From assembly GCF_017813235.1 (NCBI RefSeq), contig NZ_JAGISH010000009.1, positions 124,001 through 188,000 of the forward strand: a DNA stretch of 64,000 bases, read 5' to 3'. Positions 32,888 through 42,833 of this stretch are shown one piece after another (within the stretch, counting starts at the first letter, position 1; each line of letters opens with the position of its first letter). The notes under the pieces are model-generated. The model was not told the DNA's origin. It searched no databases and saw only the letters and a list, made by a program, of their open reading frames with translations. The stretch is from Sagittula salina. GTDB taxonomy: Bacteria; Pseudomonadota; Alphaproteobacteria; Rhodobacterales; Rhodobacteraceae. A program made the translations under genes and the position numbers.

Positions 32888-35807
32888 GGGCTACGGGCGG
32901 GTGGATCGCGACGTTTCGCTGGATTTCAGCTTCGACGGGCGCCGGTTTGCCGGGCATCCCGGCGATACGCTGGCTTCCGCCCTGATGGCCGAGGGCGTGG
33001 TGCTGACGGGCCGCAGCTTCAAATACCACCGCCCGCGCGGCGTACTGACGGACACTTCCGCCGAGCCGAATGCCCTGGTCACCGTCGGGCGCGGGGCGGG
33101 GCGCGACCCGAACACCCGTGCCACGGTACAGGAGCTCTACAACGGGCTTGAAGCGCGCAGCCAGAACCGCTGGCCGACGCTGTCGCTGGACCTCTGGGCT
33201 GTGAATGACCTTGCCGCGCCGTTTCTCGGTGCCGGGTTCTACTACAAGACCTTCATGTGGCCGCGGGCCTTCTGGGAGAAGCTTTACGAGCCGATCATCC
33301 GCCGTGCGGCGGGGCTGGGCGCGCTGTCAGGTGAAGCGGACGGCGAGCGTTACGAAAAGGCCTACGCCTTCTGCGACCTGCTGGTGATCGGCGCCGGCCC
33401 GGCGGGGCTGATGGCGGCACGTGTGGCGGCGGAGGCGGGGGCGCAGGTCATCCTGTGTACCGAAGAGCCCCGGTTCGGCGGACGCTTGCTGGCCGAAGCG
33501 GAGGAGGTCGACGGCCAGCCGGGGCACCTCTGGGTGGCCGGGGTGTTGGCGCGTCTGCGCGGAATGGACAACGTCCGCCTTATGCCGCGCACCACTGTCA
33601 CCGGGGCCTATGACGGCGGTACTTACGGGGCGCTGGAGCGTGTCTCCCACCATGTCGCGGACCCGCAGGGGGCACCGCGCGAATGTTTCTGGCGCATCGT
33701 GGCGCAGAGGGCGGTGCTGGCTGCCGGGGCGCTGGAGCGGCCCGTGGCCTTTGGCGACAACGACCGGCCCGGAGTGATGCTTGCCTCCGCGCTGCGCGGC
33801 TACCTGCATCGCTATGGGGCTGCACCGGGGCGACAGGTGGCGGTGTTCACCAATAACGACGACGGCCACCGGACGGCACGCGACCTCGCGCGGGCGGGGC
33901 TGAACGTGGTCGCGCTGGTGGATTCTCGCCACGACGCTGAAAGTCTCGCGGGCGAGGTGCCCTTTTTTCCCGGCTGGCAGGTCTGCGGCACGCAAGGCAG
34001 GCGGCGGCTGTCGGGGATCACCCTGCGGGCGCCCGACGGGCGGCGCGATGTCTTGCAGGTGGAGGCGCTGGGCGTCTCCGGCGGCTACAACCCGTCGCTG
34101 CACCTGACCTGCCACATGGGGGCGCGGCCCGTGTGGCGAGACGACATTGCCGCCTTCGTGCCGCCTGCCGCGCATGTGCCGGGTTTGACCGTTGCGGGGT
34201 CCGCCAATGGTGCCTTTACCACCTATGGCTGCCTGACGGAGGGTGCAGAGGCCGGGGCGGAGGCTGTGCGGGTGCTGGGCTTTCGCGCGGAAGTCGCGGA
34301 CAACATCCCTCAGGCGAACAATACGCCCAACCGCCTGCGGCGCCTCTGGGCCGTGCCGGGCCGGGGGCGGGCCTGGCTCGATTTCCAGAACGACGTGACC
34401 GTGAAGGACGTGCGGCAGGCAGCGGCGGAGAATTACGCCTCCGTCGAGCATATGAAGCGCTACACCACCCAGGGTATGGCCACCGATCAGGGCAAAAGCT
34501 CCAACGTCTCGGCGCTGGCCATCCTCGCCGATGCAACCGGTCGCGACATACCGGAGACCGGCACGACCACCTTCCGTCCGCCCTACTCACCCATTGCGAT
34601 CGCCGCCATGGGCGCGGGCGGGCAGGGTGCGGGTTTTGCTCCGGAGCGCTTCACCACCTCGCATGAGGCAAGCCTGCGCCGCGCGGCCCCTATGGTGGAG
34701 GCAGGTCTGTGGTATCGCCCGTCGTATTTCCCGGTAAAGGGTGAACGGCACTGGCGCCCGGCCTGCGACCGCGAGGTACGGATGGTGCGTGACCGGGTCG
34801 GGGTCTGCGATGTCTCCACCCTTGGCAAGATCGACCTGCAGGGGCGGGACGTGGGGCGGTTTCTCGACTGCGTATACGCCAACACCTTCAGCACCCTGAA
34901 GCCGGGGCGCACCCGCTACGGGTTGATGCTGCGCGAGGACGGATTTGTCATGGACGACGGCACCACGGCGCGGTTGGCCGAACTCCATTGGCTGATGACG
35001 ACCACCACTGCCGCCGCCGGACAGGTGATGCGCCATCTCGACTGGGTGAAACAGGCCTATGCCCAGGGCTGGGACGTTCGATTTATCTCCGTCACGGAGC
35101 AATGGGCGCAGTTCGCGGTAGCGGGTCCGCAGGCGCGAGATCTGCTCAATGACGTGCTGGATGCCCCGATCGACAACCTGGGTTTCCCGTACATGGCAAA
35201 TGGTGCCGTTTCGATCGGCGGCACGCGGGCGCGGCTGTTCCGCATATCCTTTTCCGGCGAGCACGCTTACGAAGTCGCCGTGCCCAGCCGCTATGGTGCG
35301 GCGCTCTGGGATCTTTTGGTAGCGCGGGCGGAGGCGCTTGGCGGCGGGCCTTACGGCATGGAAGCGCTGAACGTCCTGCGCATCGAGAAGGGGCATATCA
35401 CCCACGCCGAGATCCATGGGCGCACAACCGCGCATGACATCGGGATGGGGCGGATGATCGCTGCAAAGGACTGCATCGGCCGCACCATGGCGGGGCGGCC
35501 GGGGCTGGTGAACGACCGCGAGGAACTGGTGGGCCTGCGTCCGCTTGCGGGCGGCACGCTCACGGCGGGGGCGCATCTTTTCGCGCCGGAGGCCGATCCA
35601 GTGCGCGAAAACGATCACGGCTATACCACCTCCGCCTGTTTTTCGCCCACGCTGGGGGAGGAACGCGCGCTGGGCTTTCTGTTGAACGGCCACCGTCGCC
35701 ATGGAGAGACGGTCCGGCTGGTGGATCACCTGCGCGGGATCGACACGCTTTGCGAGGTGACCGCCCCCTGCGCCTTTGACCCGACAGGAGGCCGTCTTCG
35801 TGACTGA
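32877..35807 (+). CDS. soxA: Sarcosine oxidase, alpha subunit
   Basis: 976 residues. The N-terminal 2Fe-2S-ferredoxin-like domain (FDGRRFAGHPGDTLASAL) is followed by an NAD-binding fold (DLLVIGAGPAGLMAARVAAE, near 170). The C-terminal half is the aminomethyltransferase-like, folate-binding domain (ERHWRPACDREVRMVRDRVG; RIEKGHITHAEIHGRTTAHD). It holds the tetrahydrofolate site where the released methyl group becomes methylene-THF. ATG 32877 is preferred; a GTG at 32871 is possible. Length is typical for the family. Confidence 0.95.
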   Translation: MRIEGYGRVDRDVSLDFSFDGRRFAGHPGDTLASALMAEGVVLTGRSFKYHRPRGVLTDTSAEPNALVTVGRGAGRDPNTRATVQELYNGLEARSQNRWPTLSLDLWAVNDLAAPFLGAGFYYKTFMWPRAFWEKLYEPIIRRAAGLGALSGEADGERYEKAYAFCDLLVIGAGPAGLMAARVAAEAGAQVILCTEEPRFGGRLLAEAEEVDGQPGHLWVAGVLARLRGMDNVRLMPRTTVTGAYDGGTYGALERVSHHVADPQGAPRECFWRIVAQRAVLAAGALERPVAFGDNDRPGVMLASALRGYLHRYGAAPGRQVAVFTNNDDGHRTARDLARAGLNVVALVDSRHDAESLAGEVPFFPGWQVCGTQGRRRLSGITLRAPDGRRDVLQVEALGVSGGYNPSLHLTCHMGARPVWRDDIAAFVPPAAHVPGLTVAGSANGAFTTYGCLTEGAEAGAEAVRVLGFRAEVADNIPQANNTPNRLRRLWAVPGRGRAWLDFQNDVTVKDVRQAAAENYASVEHMKRYTTQGMATDQGKSSNVSALAILADATGRDIPETGTTTFRPPYSPIAIAAMGAGGQGAGFAPERFTTSHEASLRRAAPMVEAGLWYRPSYFPVKGERHWRPACDREVRMVRDRVGVCDVSTLGKIDLQGRDVGRFLDCVYANTFSTLKPGRTRYGLMLREDGFVMDDGTTARLAELHWLMTTTTAAAGQVMRHLDWVKQAYAQGWDVRFISVTEQWAQFAVAGPQARDLLNDVLDAPIDNLGFPYMANGAVSIGGTRARLFRISFSGEHAYEVAVPSRYGAALWDLLVARAEALGGGPYGMEALNVLRIEKGHITHAEIHGRTTAHDIGMGRMIAAKDCIGRTMAGRPGLVNDREELVGLRPLAGGTLTAGAHLFAPEADPVRENDHGYTTSACFSPTLGEERALGFLLNGHRRHGETVRLVDHLRGIDTLCEVTAPCAFDPTGGRLRD

Positions 35808-36351
35808 TCTGATCGCACGCTCGCCCGCCTTCGGGCTGACCCCGGTCGCATACGGGGCAACAACCCTGACGGAGGGGCCCTGGCAGCAACTGACCGCGCT
35901 CATGCCCTTTGCCGGGCAGACCGCCCGGATTTGTACCGCGCTTCAGGATGCCTACGGCCTGAACTTTCCCGCGCCGGGGCGGCTGACCCGTGCGGGCCAC
36001 ACCACATGCGTCTGGACCGGGCGCGGGCAGGCTTTTCTTGTCGGGTCCGAACCCGTTCAGGATCTGGCACGATACGCCGCCGTGACCGATCAGTCCGACG
36101 CTTGGGTGACGCTGGACCTTACCGGCGAACAGGCGGCGGAGGTGCTGGCCCGGCTCGTGCCGCTGGACCTGTCGCCGCGCGCCTTCGGTGCCGATCATGC
36201 CGCCCGGACCCTGCTGGGACATGCCGCCATCCAGTTGCACCGCCTGGAAAACGGCTTTCGCATCAGGGGCTTCCGCTCCATGGCGCGGACGATTGTGCAC
36301 GAAACCGCCGATGCGATGGCAGCCGTTGCCGCCCGCGCGGCTCTGGACTAG
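35800..36351 (+). CDS. soxG: Sarcosine oxidase, gamma subunit
   Basis: 183 residues starting at GTG 35800, with AGGAGG 11 bases upstream inside the soxA end. Typical SoxG features are LIARSPAFG near the start, DQSDAWVTLDLTGEQAAEVL and VHETADAMAAVAAR near the end. The subunit packs against alpha and beta in the complex. It closes the sarcosine oxidase genes proper; glyA, folD or purU, often next to this operon, are not in view. Confidence 0.92.
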   Translation: MTDLIARSPAFGLTPVAYGATTLTEGPWQQLTALMPFAGQTARICTALQDAYGLNFPAPGRLTRAGHTTCVWTGRGQAFLVGSEPVQDLARYAAVTDQSDAWVTLDLTGEQAAEVLARLVPLDLSPRAFGADHAARTLLGHAAIQLHRLENGFRIRGFRSMARTIVHETADAMAAVAARAALD

Positions 36352-36386
36352 AACCCAGTCGTAACCCATCGTTCCGGAGTCATGAG

Positions 36387-36665
36387 ATGCGCAAGACGAT
36401 CCTTGCCCTATGCCTTGTTTGCGCGGCCCCCGCAGCCTTTGCGCAGGAGGCGCTGGACAAATGCGCCCAGACCGAGGCCTGGTTCAACCTTGCCGTTGAC
36501 AGCCGCAAGCTGGGCGAGACCGAGATCGCCGTGCGCCGGACGCTGCGCGCGGACATGGGCCGTGACGCCGCCGATCAACTGGTGGCCTTTGTCTATGCCC
36601 TGCCGGAGGAGCATCTGACCCACGACGTGGGTGCCTTGGCACGCGAGCAGTGCGAGGGGCTCTGA
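36387..36665 (+). CDS. Small secreted protein, unknown
   Basis: 92 residues: signal peptide RKTILALCLVCAAPAAFAQE, then a helical mature part with two cysteines (LDKCAQTEAWF and AREQCEGL). It begins 36 bases after soxG and may belong to the same transcript. Not recognised. Confidence 0.65.
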   Translation: MRKTILALCLVCAAPAAFAQEALDKCAQTEAWFNLAVDSRKLGETEIAVRRTLRADMGRDAADQLVAFVYALPEEHLTHDVGALAREQCEGL

Positions 36666-36667
36666 GC

Positions 36668-36715
36668 GGCCCGATTCCAGGCCCGATTCCAGGCCCGATT
36701 CCTGGCCCGATCACT
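36668..36715. repeat. Four tandem copies of a 12-bp repeat
   Basis: GGCCCGATTCCA repeats at 36668, 36680, 36692 (last base T) and 36704 (last four bases diverge). It lies between the small secreted protein gene and dnaG. Copies are contiguous, without spacers. Confidence 0.85.
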
Positions 36716-36791
36716 GTCGTGTTCCGTGGCTCTCATATCCGCACGCAGACCCTCTTGAGAATCGCCCCCTGACCGGAGGATACTGCGCGCC

Positions 36792-38861
36792 ATGAGCCTC
36801 CCCCCCGGATTCCTGGACGAACTGCGAAACCGCATCAGCCTTTCCGACGTCGTCGGGCGAAAGGTCATGTGGGACAAGCGGAAATCCCAGCCTGGCAAGG
36901 GCGACCTATGGGCGCCGTGCCCTTTCCACCACGAAAAGACCGCCTCCTTTCACGTCGATGACCGAAAGGGATTCTACTATTGCTTCGGTTGCCACGAGAA
37001 GGGCGACGCCTTTTCCTTTGTACAGAAGCTGGACAACGTGGGCTTCATGGAGGCAATCGAGATCCTCGCCACCGAGGCCGGGATGGAAATGCCTGCCAAG
37101 GACCCGAAGGCACAGGAAAAGCTCGACCGGCGCACCGTTCTGGGCGAGGTCATGGAGCAGGCGGTCCAGTTCTTTCGGTTCTCGCTGAAACAGCAGGTGG
37201 CCAGCGATGCCCGCGCCTATCTGGCGAAACGTGGTATGACGCCGCCGGTACTGGACCGGTTCGAAATCGGCTTTGCCCCGCCGGGCTGGGACAATCTGCG
37301 GCTGGCTCTGACTGGCAAAGGGGTGTCGATTGACGACCTCGTGGCCTGCGGCCTGTCGAAGAAGTCGGACAAGGGCAAGGAACCCTACGACGTCTTCCGC
37401 AACCGCATCATCTTTCCGATCCGCGACGCGCGCGGGCGGGCAATCGCCTTTGGCGGTCGGGCGATGGATCCCGACGACAACGCGAAATATTTGAACTCGC
37501 CGGAAACGGAACTGTTCGACAAATCGCGCAACCTGTACAACCTGCGCCCCGCGCGGGAGGCTTCGGGGCGTGGCCAGCCGCTCGTCGTGGCGGAGGGCTA
37601 CATGGATGTGATCGCTCTGTCAGAGGCAGGCTTTCGCGCCTCCGTCGCGCCGCTGGGCACCGCCGTGACGGAGAGCCAGTTGCAGCTGATGTGGCGGTTG
37701 TCGGAAGAGCCGGTCATCGCGCTCGACGGTGACAAGGCCGGCCTGCGCGCCGCCTACCGCGTCATCGACCTTGCATTGCCATTGCTGGAAGCTGGCAAGT
37801 CCCTGCGCTTTGCCCTCATGCCCGAGGGCAAGGATCCCGACGACCTCCTGCGCGCCGAGGGCGCGGAGGCGGTGAGCCGCGTGCTGGACGCTGCCGTTCC
37901 CATGGTCGAACTGCTCTGGCGCAACGAAACCGAGGGCAAGACCTTCGACAGTCCGGAACGCCGTGCGGCGCTGGACAAGGCCCTGCGCGAGCGCGTGCGG
38001 CTGATCCGCGACCCCAGCCTGCGCCAGCATTATGGCGAGGCGATCCGCGAAAGGCTCGACCAGCTTTACAACCGGGTCGGGACGCGGGCACCGGACAGCT
38101 TTGACAGCGGCTTCGGCGGCGCACCCGGCGGGGGATACGGCGGCAACTTCGACAGAGGATACGGCGGCGGCGCAAAGGGAGAATTCAGGGGTGATTTCAA
38201 GGGCGGCTTCAAGGGCAGGGGCGGGCGCGGCCCGCGTCGTCCTTGGAATGCCCCGGAGCCGCCCAGTCCCACGGCGAAGGCGTCGCTGCTTGCCTCCGGA
38301 GGCGAGACGCCCGAACTCCGCCTGCGTGAAGAGGTCATCCTTGCCACGCTCTTTTGTCATCCGGCGCTGAGCGAGACGTTCGAGCATCAACTCGAGGCGC
38401 TCTCCTTCGCGGACCCCGACCTTGCCACGCTGCGGGACATCCTGCTGACTTGCCTCGACCGCCCCGACGCCGTGGCCGAGGAGGCCGAGCGCAGAATCGG
38501 GCCGCAGAGCCTTGAATCCCTCCTCTCGGCGCGCCATATCGCCGTGGTTCCCTGCATCCGTACGCCCGGTGCGCTGGACCTCGCCCGCACGACCGTGGCC
38601 GAGGAACTGGCCAAGCTGGAGGCCCTGCGCGGCTGGCAGGCGGAATTGCAGGAGGCGGTCGAAGACCTCGATGAGGGAAGCGAGACGACGACCTGGCGCC
38701 TAGGCCAGGCGGCGCGGGCGAAGTCCGAAATCGGTCGCCGTACCGACGAGAGTGAAATGGACTACGCCGTGGCAAAAAATGGTGCCCTGGTGGACAAGGA
38801 CGAGCGAAGCGCATTTGATTCGCTCCTCTCCACGATCCGATTCGAAAAGGGACGCAGATAA
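36792..38861 (+). CDS. dnaG: DNA primase
   Basis: 689 residues; makes the RNA primers for replication. The CHC2 zinc domain (CPFHHEKTASFH and CFGCHEKGDAF, ~43-70) is followed by the primase core with the TOPRIM domain (EGYMDVIALSEAGF, near 270; ALDGDKAGLRA). The C-terminal part is the DnaB-interacting helical region. Between core and C-terminus, about residues 440-487, is a linker made almost only of Gly, Arg, Lys, Asp and Phe (GGGYGGNFDRGYGGG), longer and more repetitive than in usual DnaG. rpoD follows 116 bases later, the classic dnaG-rpoD pair. Confidence 0.97.
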   Translation: MSLPPGFLDELRNRISLSDVVGRKVMWDKRKSQPGKGDLWAPCPFHHEKTASFHVDDRKGFYYCFGCHEKGDAFSFVQKLDNVGFMEAIEILATEAGMEMPAKDPKAQEKLDRRTVLGEVMEQAVQFFRFSLKQQVASDARAYLAKRGMTPPVLDRFEIGFAPPGWDNLRLALTGKGVSIDDLVACGLSKKSDKGKEPYDVFRNRIIFPIRDARGRAIAFGGRAMDPDDNAKYLNSPETELFDKSRNLYNLRPAREASGRGQPLVVAEGYMDVIALSEAGFRASVAPLGTAVTESQLQLMWRLSEEPVIALDGDKAGLRAAYRVIDLALPLLEAGKSLRFALMPEGKDPDDLLRAEGAEAVSRVLDAAVPMVELLWRNETEGKTFDSPERRAALDKALRERVRLIRDPSLRQHYGEAIRERLDQLYNRVGTRAPDSFDSGFGGAPGGGYGGNFDRGYGGGAKGEFRGDFKGGFKGRGGRGPRRPWNAPEPPSPTAKASLLASGGETPELRLREEVILATLFCHPALSETFEHQLEALSFADPDLATLRDILLTCLDRPDAVAEEAERRIGPQSLESLLSARHIAVVPCIRTPGALDLARTTVAEELAKLEALRGWQAELQEAVEDLDEGSETTTWRLGQAARAKSEIGRRTDESEMDYAVAKNGALVDKDERSAFDSLLSTIRFEKGRR

Positions 38862-38977
38862 TCCTCACCGTGGTGAGAAAAAGGTAAACAATTGAGGCTA
38901 GACGGGTGTCCGAATCGTCGAATCGCTATAAGTAGTCGGTTTAACGAATCACTCCGTCCCCTGATCAGGAGAGCCGC

Positions 38978-40996
38978 ATGGCAGCCAAGGACAACGAAGA
39001 CACCAAGTCCGACGACCAGGAAGAAGAAATCAGCCTCGACATGAGCCAGGCAGCGGTCAAGAAGATGATCGCCGAGGCGCGTGAGCGTGGCTACATCACC
39101 TATGACCAGCTCAACCAGGTGCTTCCGCCGGATCAGGTGTCTTCGGACCAGATCGAGGACGTGATGTCGATGCTCTCCGAAATGGGCATCCAGGTCACGG
39201 AGGACGACGAGGAGGCCGAGGAAGACGATTCCAAAAAGGGCTCCACCGATCTGGTCGAACAAAAGCGTGGCGGCGAGGTCACGCTTGGCAGTGGCACGAC
39301 GGAAAAGCTCGACCGCACGGATGACCCCGTGCGCATGTACCTGCGCGAGATGGGGTCGGTCGAACTGCTGTCGCGCGAGGGCGAGATCGCCATCGCGAAG
39401 CGTATCGAGGCCGGCCGCAACACGATGATCCTCGGGCTTTGCGAAAGCCCGCTGACCTTCCAGGCCATCACCATCTGGCGCGAGGAACTCCTGTCGGAGG
39501 ATATCCTTCTGCGGGACGTGATCGACCTCGAGACCACGTTTGGCAATCAGCTTGGCGAAGACGGCGAGATCGACGAACCGGTGGTGGATTCCACCGCTGC
39601 CGTCGGTTCCTCCGCATCGGGAACCGATGGCGAAAACCGCGCCACCCGGTCGGACGAACAAGAGTATGACGCCGACGGCAATCCGATCAGCCGCGACGAC
39701 GACGACGACGACGACGAGCAGGCCAACATGTCGCTCGCCGCGATGGAGACCGCGCTGAAGCCGCGTGTTCTGGAAACGCTCGATCGCATTGCACAGGACT
39801 ACGAGGCGCTGGCCGAGATGCAGGACAGCCGCATCTCAGCCACGCTGAACGAGGACGGGTCCTTCGACTCCACTGACGAGGCGATGTACCAGAAGCTTCG
39901 CAGCGAGATCGTCGAGCTGGTGAATGGTCTGCACCTGCACAACAACCGCATCGAGGCGCTGATCGACCAGCTGTACGGCATCAACAAGCGCATCATGTCG
40001 ATCGATTCCGCCATGGTGAAGCTGGCCGATCAGGCCCGCATCAACCGCCGCGAGTTCATCGAGGAATACCGCGGCCACGAGCTTGATCCGAACTGGCTCG
40101 ACCGGATGGCGGAGAAAGGCGGTCGCGGCTGGCAGATGTTCATCGAGCGCTCCTCCGACAAGGTGGAGGAACTGCGGTCCGACATGGCGCAGGTCGGCCA
40201 GTACGTCGGTCTCGACATTTCCGAATTCCGCCGCATCGTTCAGCAGGTCCAGAAGGGCGAGAAAGAAGCCCGCCAGGCCAAGAAGGAGATGGTGGAGGCG
40301 AACCTGCGCCTCGTGATCTCCATCGCGAAAAAGTATACCAACCGTGGTCTGCAATTCCTCGACCTGATCCAGGAAGGCAATATCGGCCTCATGAAGGCCG
40401 TGGACAAGTTCGAGTATCGCCGCGGCTACAAGTTCTCGACCTATGCGACGTGGTGGATCCGCCAGGCGATCACCCGCTCTATCGCCGATCAGGCGCGTAC
40501 AATCCGCATCCCGGTCCACATGATCGAGACGATCAACAAGCTGGTCCGCACGGGACGTCAGATGCTGCACGAGATCGGCCGCGAACCGACCCCGGAGGAA
40601 CTGGCCGAGAAGCTCCAGATGCCGCTGGAGAAGGTCCGCAAGGTGATGAAGATCGCCAAGGAGCCGATCTCGCTCGAAACGCCCATCGGCGACGAGGAAG
40701 ACAGCCAGCTGGGCGATTTCATCGAGGACAAGAATGCCGTCCTGCCGCTGGATTCCGCTATTCAGGAAAACCTGAAGGAAACCACGACGCGGGTTCTGTC
40801 CTCGCTCACGCCGCGCGAGGAACGTGTTCTGCGGATGCGCTTTGGCATCGGTATGAACACCGACCACACGCTCGAAGAGGTGGGGCAGCAGTTCAGCGTG
40901 ACGCGCGAACGCATCCGGCAGATCGAGGCTAAGGCGCTGCGCAAGCTCAAGCACCCCTCCCGGTCGCGCAAGCTACGCTCCTTCCTGGATCAGTAG
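38978..40996 (+). CDS. rpoD: RNA polymerase sigma factor RpoD (sigma-70)
   Basis: 672-residue housekeeping sigma. Region 1.1 lies at ~15-80, region 1.2 at ~108-140 ([20 protein letters not shown]). A long acidic non-conserved region includes an Asp run (RDDDDDDDE). Region 2 shows [20 protein letters not shown] and [17 protein letters not shown]. Region 3 and the region 4 helix-turn-helix ([20 protein letters not shown]) follow. The ribosome binding site is CAGGAGAG. Length is typical for alphaproteobacteria. Confidence 0.98.
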   Translation: MAAKDNEDTKSDDQEEEISLDMSQAAVKKMIAEARERGYITYDQLNQVLPPDQVSSDQIEDVMSMLSEMGIQVTEDDEEAEEDDSKKGSTDLVEQKRGGEVTLGSGTTEKLDRTDDPVRMYLREMGSVELLSREGEIAIAKRIEAGRNTMILGLCESPLTFQAITIWREELLSEDILLRDVIDLETTFGNQLGEDGEIDEPVVDSTAAVGSSASGTDGENRATRSDEQEYDADGNPISRDDDDDDDEQANMSLAAMETALKPRVLETLDRIAQDYEALAEMQDSRISATLNEDGSFDSTDEAMYQKLRSEIVELVNGLHLHNNRIEALIDQLYGINKRIMSIDSAMVKLADQARINRREFIEEYRGHELDPNWLDRMAEKGGRGWQMFIERSSDKVEELRSDMAQVGQYVGLDISEFRRIVQQVQKGEKEARQAKKEMVEANLRLVISIAKKYTNRGLQFLDLIQEGNIGLMKAVDKFEYRRGYKFSTYATWWIRQAITRSIADQARTIRIPVHMIETINKLVRTGRQMLHEIGREPTPEELAEKLQMPLEKVRKVMKIAKEPISLETPIGDEEDSQLGDFIEDKNAVLPLDSAIQENLKETTTRVLSSLTPREERVLRMRFGIGMNTDHTLEEVGQQFSVTRERIRQIEAKALRKLKHPSRSRKLRSFLDQ

Positions 40997-41272
40997 ATGT
41001 CGTTCTGGAAAAGACTTTTTGGCGGTGGGACCGAGAAGCCCGCCGCCGAGCCCATCGAATATGAGGGCTTTCTGATCACGCCGCAGCCCATTGCGGAAGA
41101 TGGCGGCTACCGCATCTCCGCCGTAATCGAAGGCGAAGTGGGCGGTGAGACGAAAACCCACACCCTGATCCGCGCGGACGTGTTACGCGATCCCGATGAT
41201 GCGGCGGAGGCCTCTGTCGCCAAGGCAAAGCAGATGATCGACCAGACGGGCGCGGGGCTTTTCGACGCATGA
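40997..41272 (+). CDS. HlyU-family protein
   Basis: 91 residues, starting directly after the rpoD stop. MSFWKRLFGG, YEGFLITPQPIAEDGGYRIS and HTLIRADVLRDPDDAAE are the HlyU family pattern. In Vibrio HlyU names a transcription activator of haemolysin, but this Pfam HlyU family is a separate small-protein family of unclear role in alphaproteobacteria. Overlaps the next gene by four bases. Confidence 0.8.
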   Translation: MSFWKRLFGGGTEKPAAEPIEYEGFLITPQPIAEDGGYRISAVIEGEVGGETKTHTLIRADVLRDPDDAAEASVAKAKQMIDQTGAGLFDA

Positions 41273-41487
41273 GGCGGCTTCTGGCTCGACTGGAGTGGTG
41301 GATGGTCGGGCTGCTTTGCCTCACGCTGGGCCTCGCCCCTGTAATCCCGGAACCGCATGTCTGGGAAAAACTAAAGATGCTGGCAGCGGGTGACCTGACG
41401 CGGCCGATGGACATCTTTGACCTCTTGCTGCACGGCATGCCCTGGATGTTTGCATTGGCAAAACTGGCACTGCGTCCCGCACGATAA
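41269..41487 (+). CDS. Small membrane protein, unknown
   Basis: 72 residues; two hydrophobic stretches (WWMVGLLCLTLGLAPV and DLLLHGMPWMFALAKLAL) suggest a hairpin in the inner membrane. Start overlaps the HlyU-family gene stop (ATGA). Not recognised beyond similarity in style to small Rhodobacteraceae membrane proteins. Confidence 0.7.
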   Translation: MRRLLARLEWWMVGLLCLTLGLAPVIPEPHVWEKLKMLAAGDLTRPMDIFDLLLHGMPWMFALAKLALRPAR

Positions 41488-41579
41488 ACAGCCCCGCGAG
41501 GGGGCAGTTTCCCGACCGATCTTTGCAAAAGAGGAACCTTTTCCGGGCTTTGCTCGTTCATGTGCTGAAGGAGACCGAC

Positions 41580-41831
41580 ATGACCAAGCTGCCCGTCCTC
41601 GTTTTTGCCATCGCCGCCACGGCAACCGCCGCGATCGCCGCCAGTGACATGCTCGCACCCCAGGACCACGGCGTGATCGAGATCGAGGTCGCGCCCGAGG
41701 ACCTGTCACGCTGCCAGGAAACACTGGCGCAGGTGGCGGCCATGCCGGCCGTTTCTGATAGCGGACATGCGCTTCCGGCCTCCGCGACGCAGGGCCTGCC
41801 GTCGGTCGCCTGCGTGGTGCGCGACATCTGA
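41580..41831 (+). CDS. Small secreted protein, unknown
   Basis: 83 residues. The signal peptide TKLPVLVFAIAATATAAIAA is followed by a short mature part with two cysteines (LSRCQETLAQ and VACVVRDI). AAGGAG sits just before ATG 41580. The frame is open upstream but the signal peptide fixes the start. Terminator at 41919 may end this transcript. Confidence 0.65.
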   Translation: MTKLPVLVFAIAATATAAIAASDMLAPQDHGVIEIEVAPEDLSRCQETLAQVAAMPAVSDSGHALPASATQGLPSVACVVRDI

Positions 41832-41918
41832 TCGCCGCGCCGAAGCTCTTTTCCCCACAGGACAAGTGTCCCTGGAAGAAGCCTACAGTTCTATCCCACG
41901 CACGTTCGCCAATCCCTC

Positions 41919-41949
41919 CGACGCCGCGTCATAGCGGCGTCGAGTTTTT
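41919..41949 (+). terminator. Intrinsic terminator
   Basis: A perfect 9-bp stem CGACGCCGC (41919-41927) and GCGGCGTCG (41934-41942), loop GTCATA, followed by AGTTTTT. Confidence 0.88.
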
Positions 41950-42280
41950 GTGGAACGCCTGTGCCAAACCCAATACGCGCGCAGTGTGGAGCAGTGTGGA
42001 TCTGGCCGTGCTCAATCGGCGCTGCTTCGTACCCGGCAGACCGTCATTGACCCGCTCGCCTTGTGGCGCCAGCCGCCGATCCCGTGATCGCCTATCTCCC
42101 GCATACGCATGAAGGTTCCGGCTGCCTGCCCGCCCATATCAAGGCGGCGTTGATCCCCATCTCGGACCATCGCACCGCCCCGCCATGGAGTGCTGTCACC
42201 CCTGCACACGGGACACGAAACGCCGGCAAGCCCCTGACAATGCCTCATTTAGAGGCGCGAATATTTCCCTACCCAAAACC

Positions 42281-42294
42281 TAGGCGATCGCCTA
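42281..42294. promoter_or_regulatory. 14-bp palindrome in the nrdR leader
   Basis: TAGGCGATCGCCTA is a perfect palindrome 66 bases before the nrdR ATG, in an otherwise AT-leaning leader. Possible operator; the factor is unknown. Confidence 0.4.
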
Positions 42295-42360
42295 TAGTGC
42301 CTGTGGATAAGGGGGGACAACCCCCAAAAGAGGCGGGAATTAAGACGAGGGGACAGGTCG

Positions 42361-42831
42361 ATGCGCTGCCCGTTTTGCGGAAATATCGATACTCAGGTCA
42401 AGGACAGCCGCCCGGCGGAAGATCACGTCTCCATCCGGCGCAGACGCTTTTGTCCGGCGTGCGGTGGCCGTTTCACTACTTATGAACGTGTACAGTTGCG
42501 CGACCTCGTGGTGATCAAGACCAACGGACGGCGCGAGGACTTCGACCGGGACAAACTCGAACGCTCGATCCGGATTGCGTTGCAGAAACGGCCAATCGAC
42601 CCGGAGCGTATCGATCAGATGATCTCCGGCATCGTGCGGCGGCTCGAAAGCATGGGCGAAACCGATATCCCCTCAAAGCAGATCGGCGAGATCGTGATGG
42701 AAACGCTGGCCCGCATCGATACAGTGGCCTATGTGCGCTTTGCCAGCGTTTACAAGAACTTCCAGGCTGCGGACGACTTTGACAAGTTCGTTTCCGAACT
42801 CCGCCCCGAAAACAGCCAACCGGCACGCTGA
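42361..42831 (+). CDS. nrdR: Transcriptional repressor NrdR
   Basis: 156 residues. The zinc ribbon has cysteines 3, 6, 31 and 34 ([17 protein letters not shown]), followed by an ATP-cone domain ([20 protein letters not shown]) that senses ATP/dATP. NrdR represses ribonucleotide reductase genes. It sits two bases before ribD, an arrangement common in alphaproteobacteria. Complete and typical in length. Confidence 0.97.
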   Translation: MRCPFCGNIDTQVKDSRPAEDHVSIRRRRFCPACGGRFTTYERVQLRDLVVIKTNGRREDFDRDKLERSIRIALQKRPIDPERIDQMISGIVRRLESMGETDIPSKQIGEIVMETLARIDTVAYVRFASVYKNFQAADDFDKFVSELRPENSQPAR

Positions 42832-42833
42832 AC

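Larger units (their letters stand above)
41832..42360. other. Gap before nrdR: terminator, then leader with palindrome
   Basis: 529 bases without a gene I can defend. They include an intrinsic terminator at 41919-41949 and the nrdR leader with a 14-bp palindrome at 42281-42294. A 78-codon minus-strand frame at 42012-42248 lacks any recognisable feature. Confidence 0.6.

Noticed and set aside
30776-36351. Reading these sox genes as part of the thiosulfate system
   Set aside because: The proteins are the four subunits of sarcosine oxidase; only the gene symbols coincide with the thiosulfate genes at 49.6-60 kb.
36668-36715. Short tandem repeat considered as a CRISPR array
   Set aside because: The units are contiguous 12-mers without spacers and no cas genes are present.
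42281-42294. Palindrome as an NrdR box
   Set aside because: NrdR boxes are AT-rich ACA-type repeats that come in pairs; this site is GC-rich and single.
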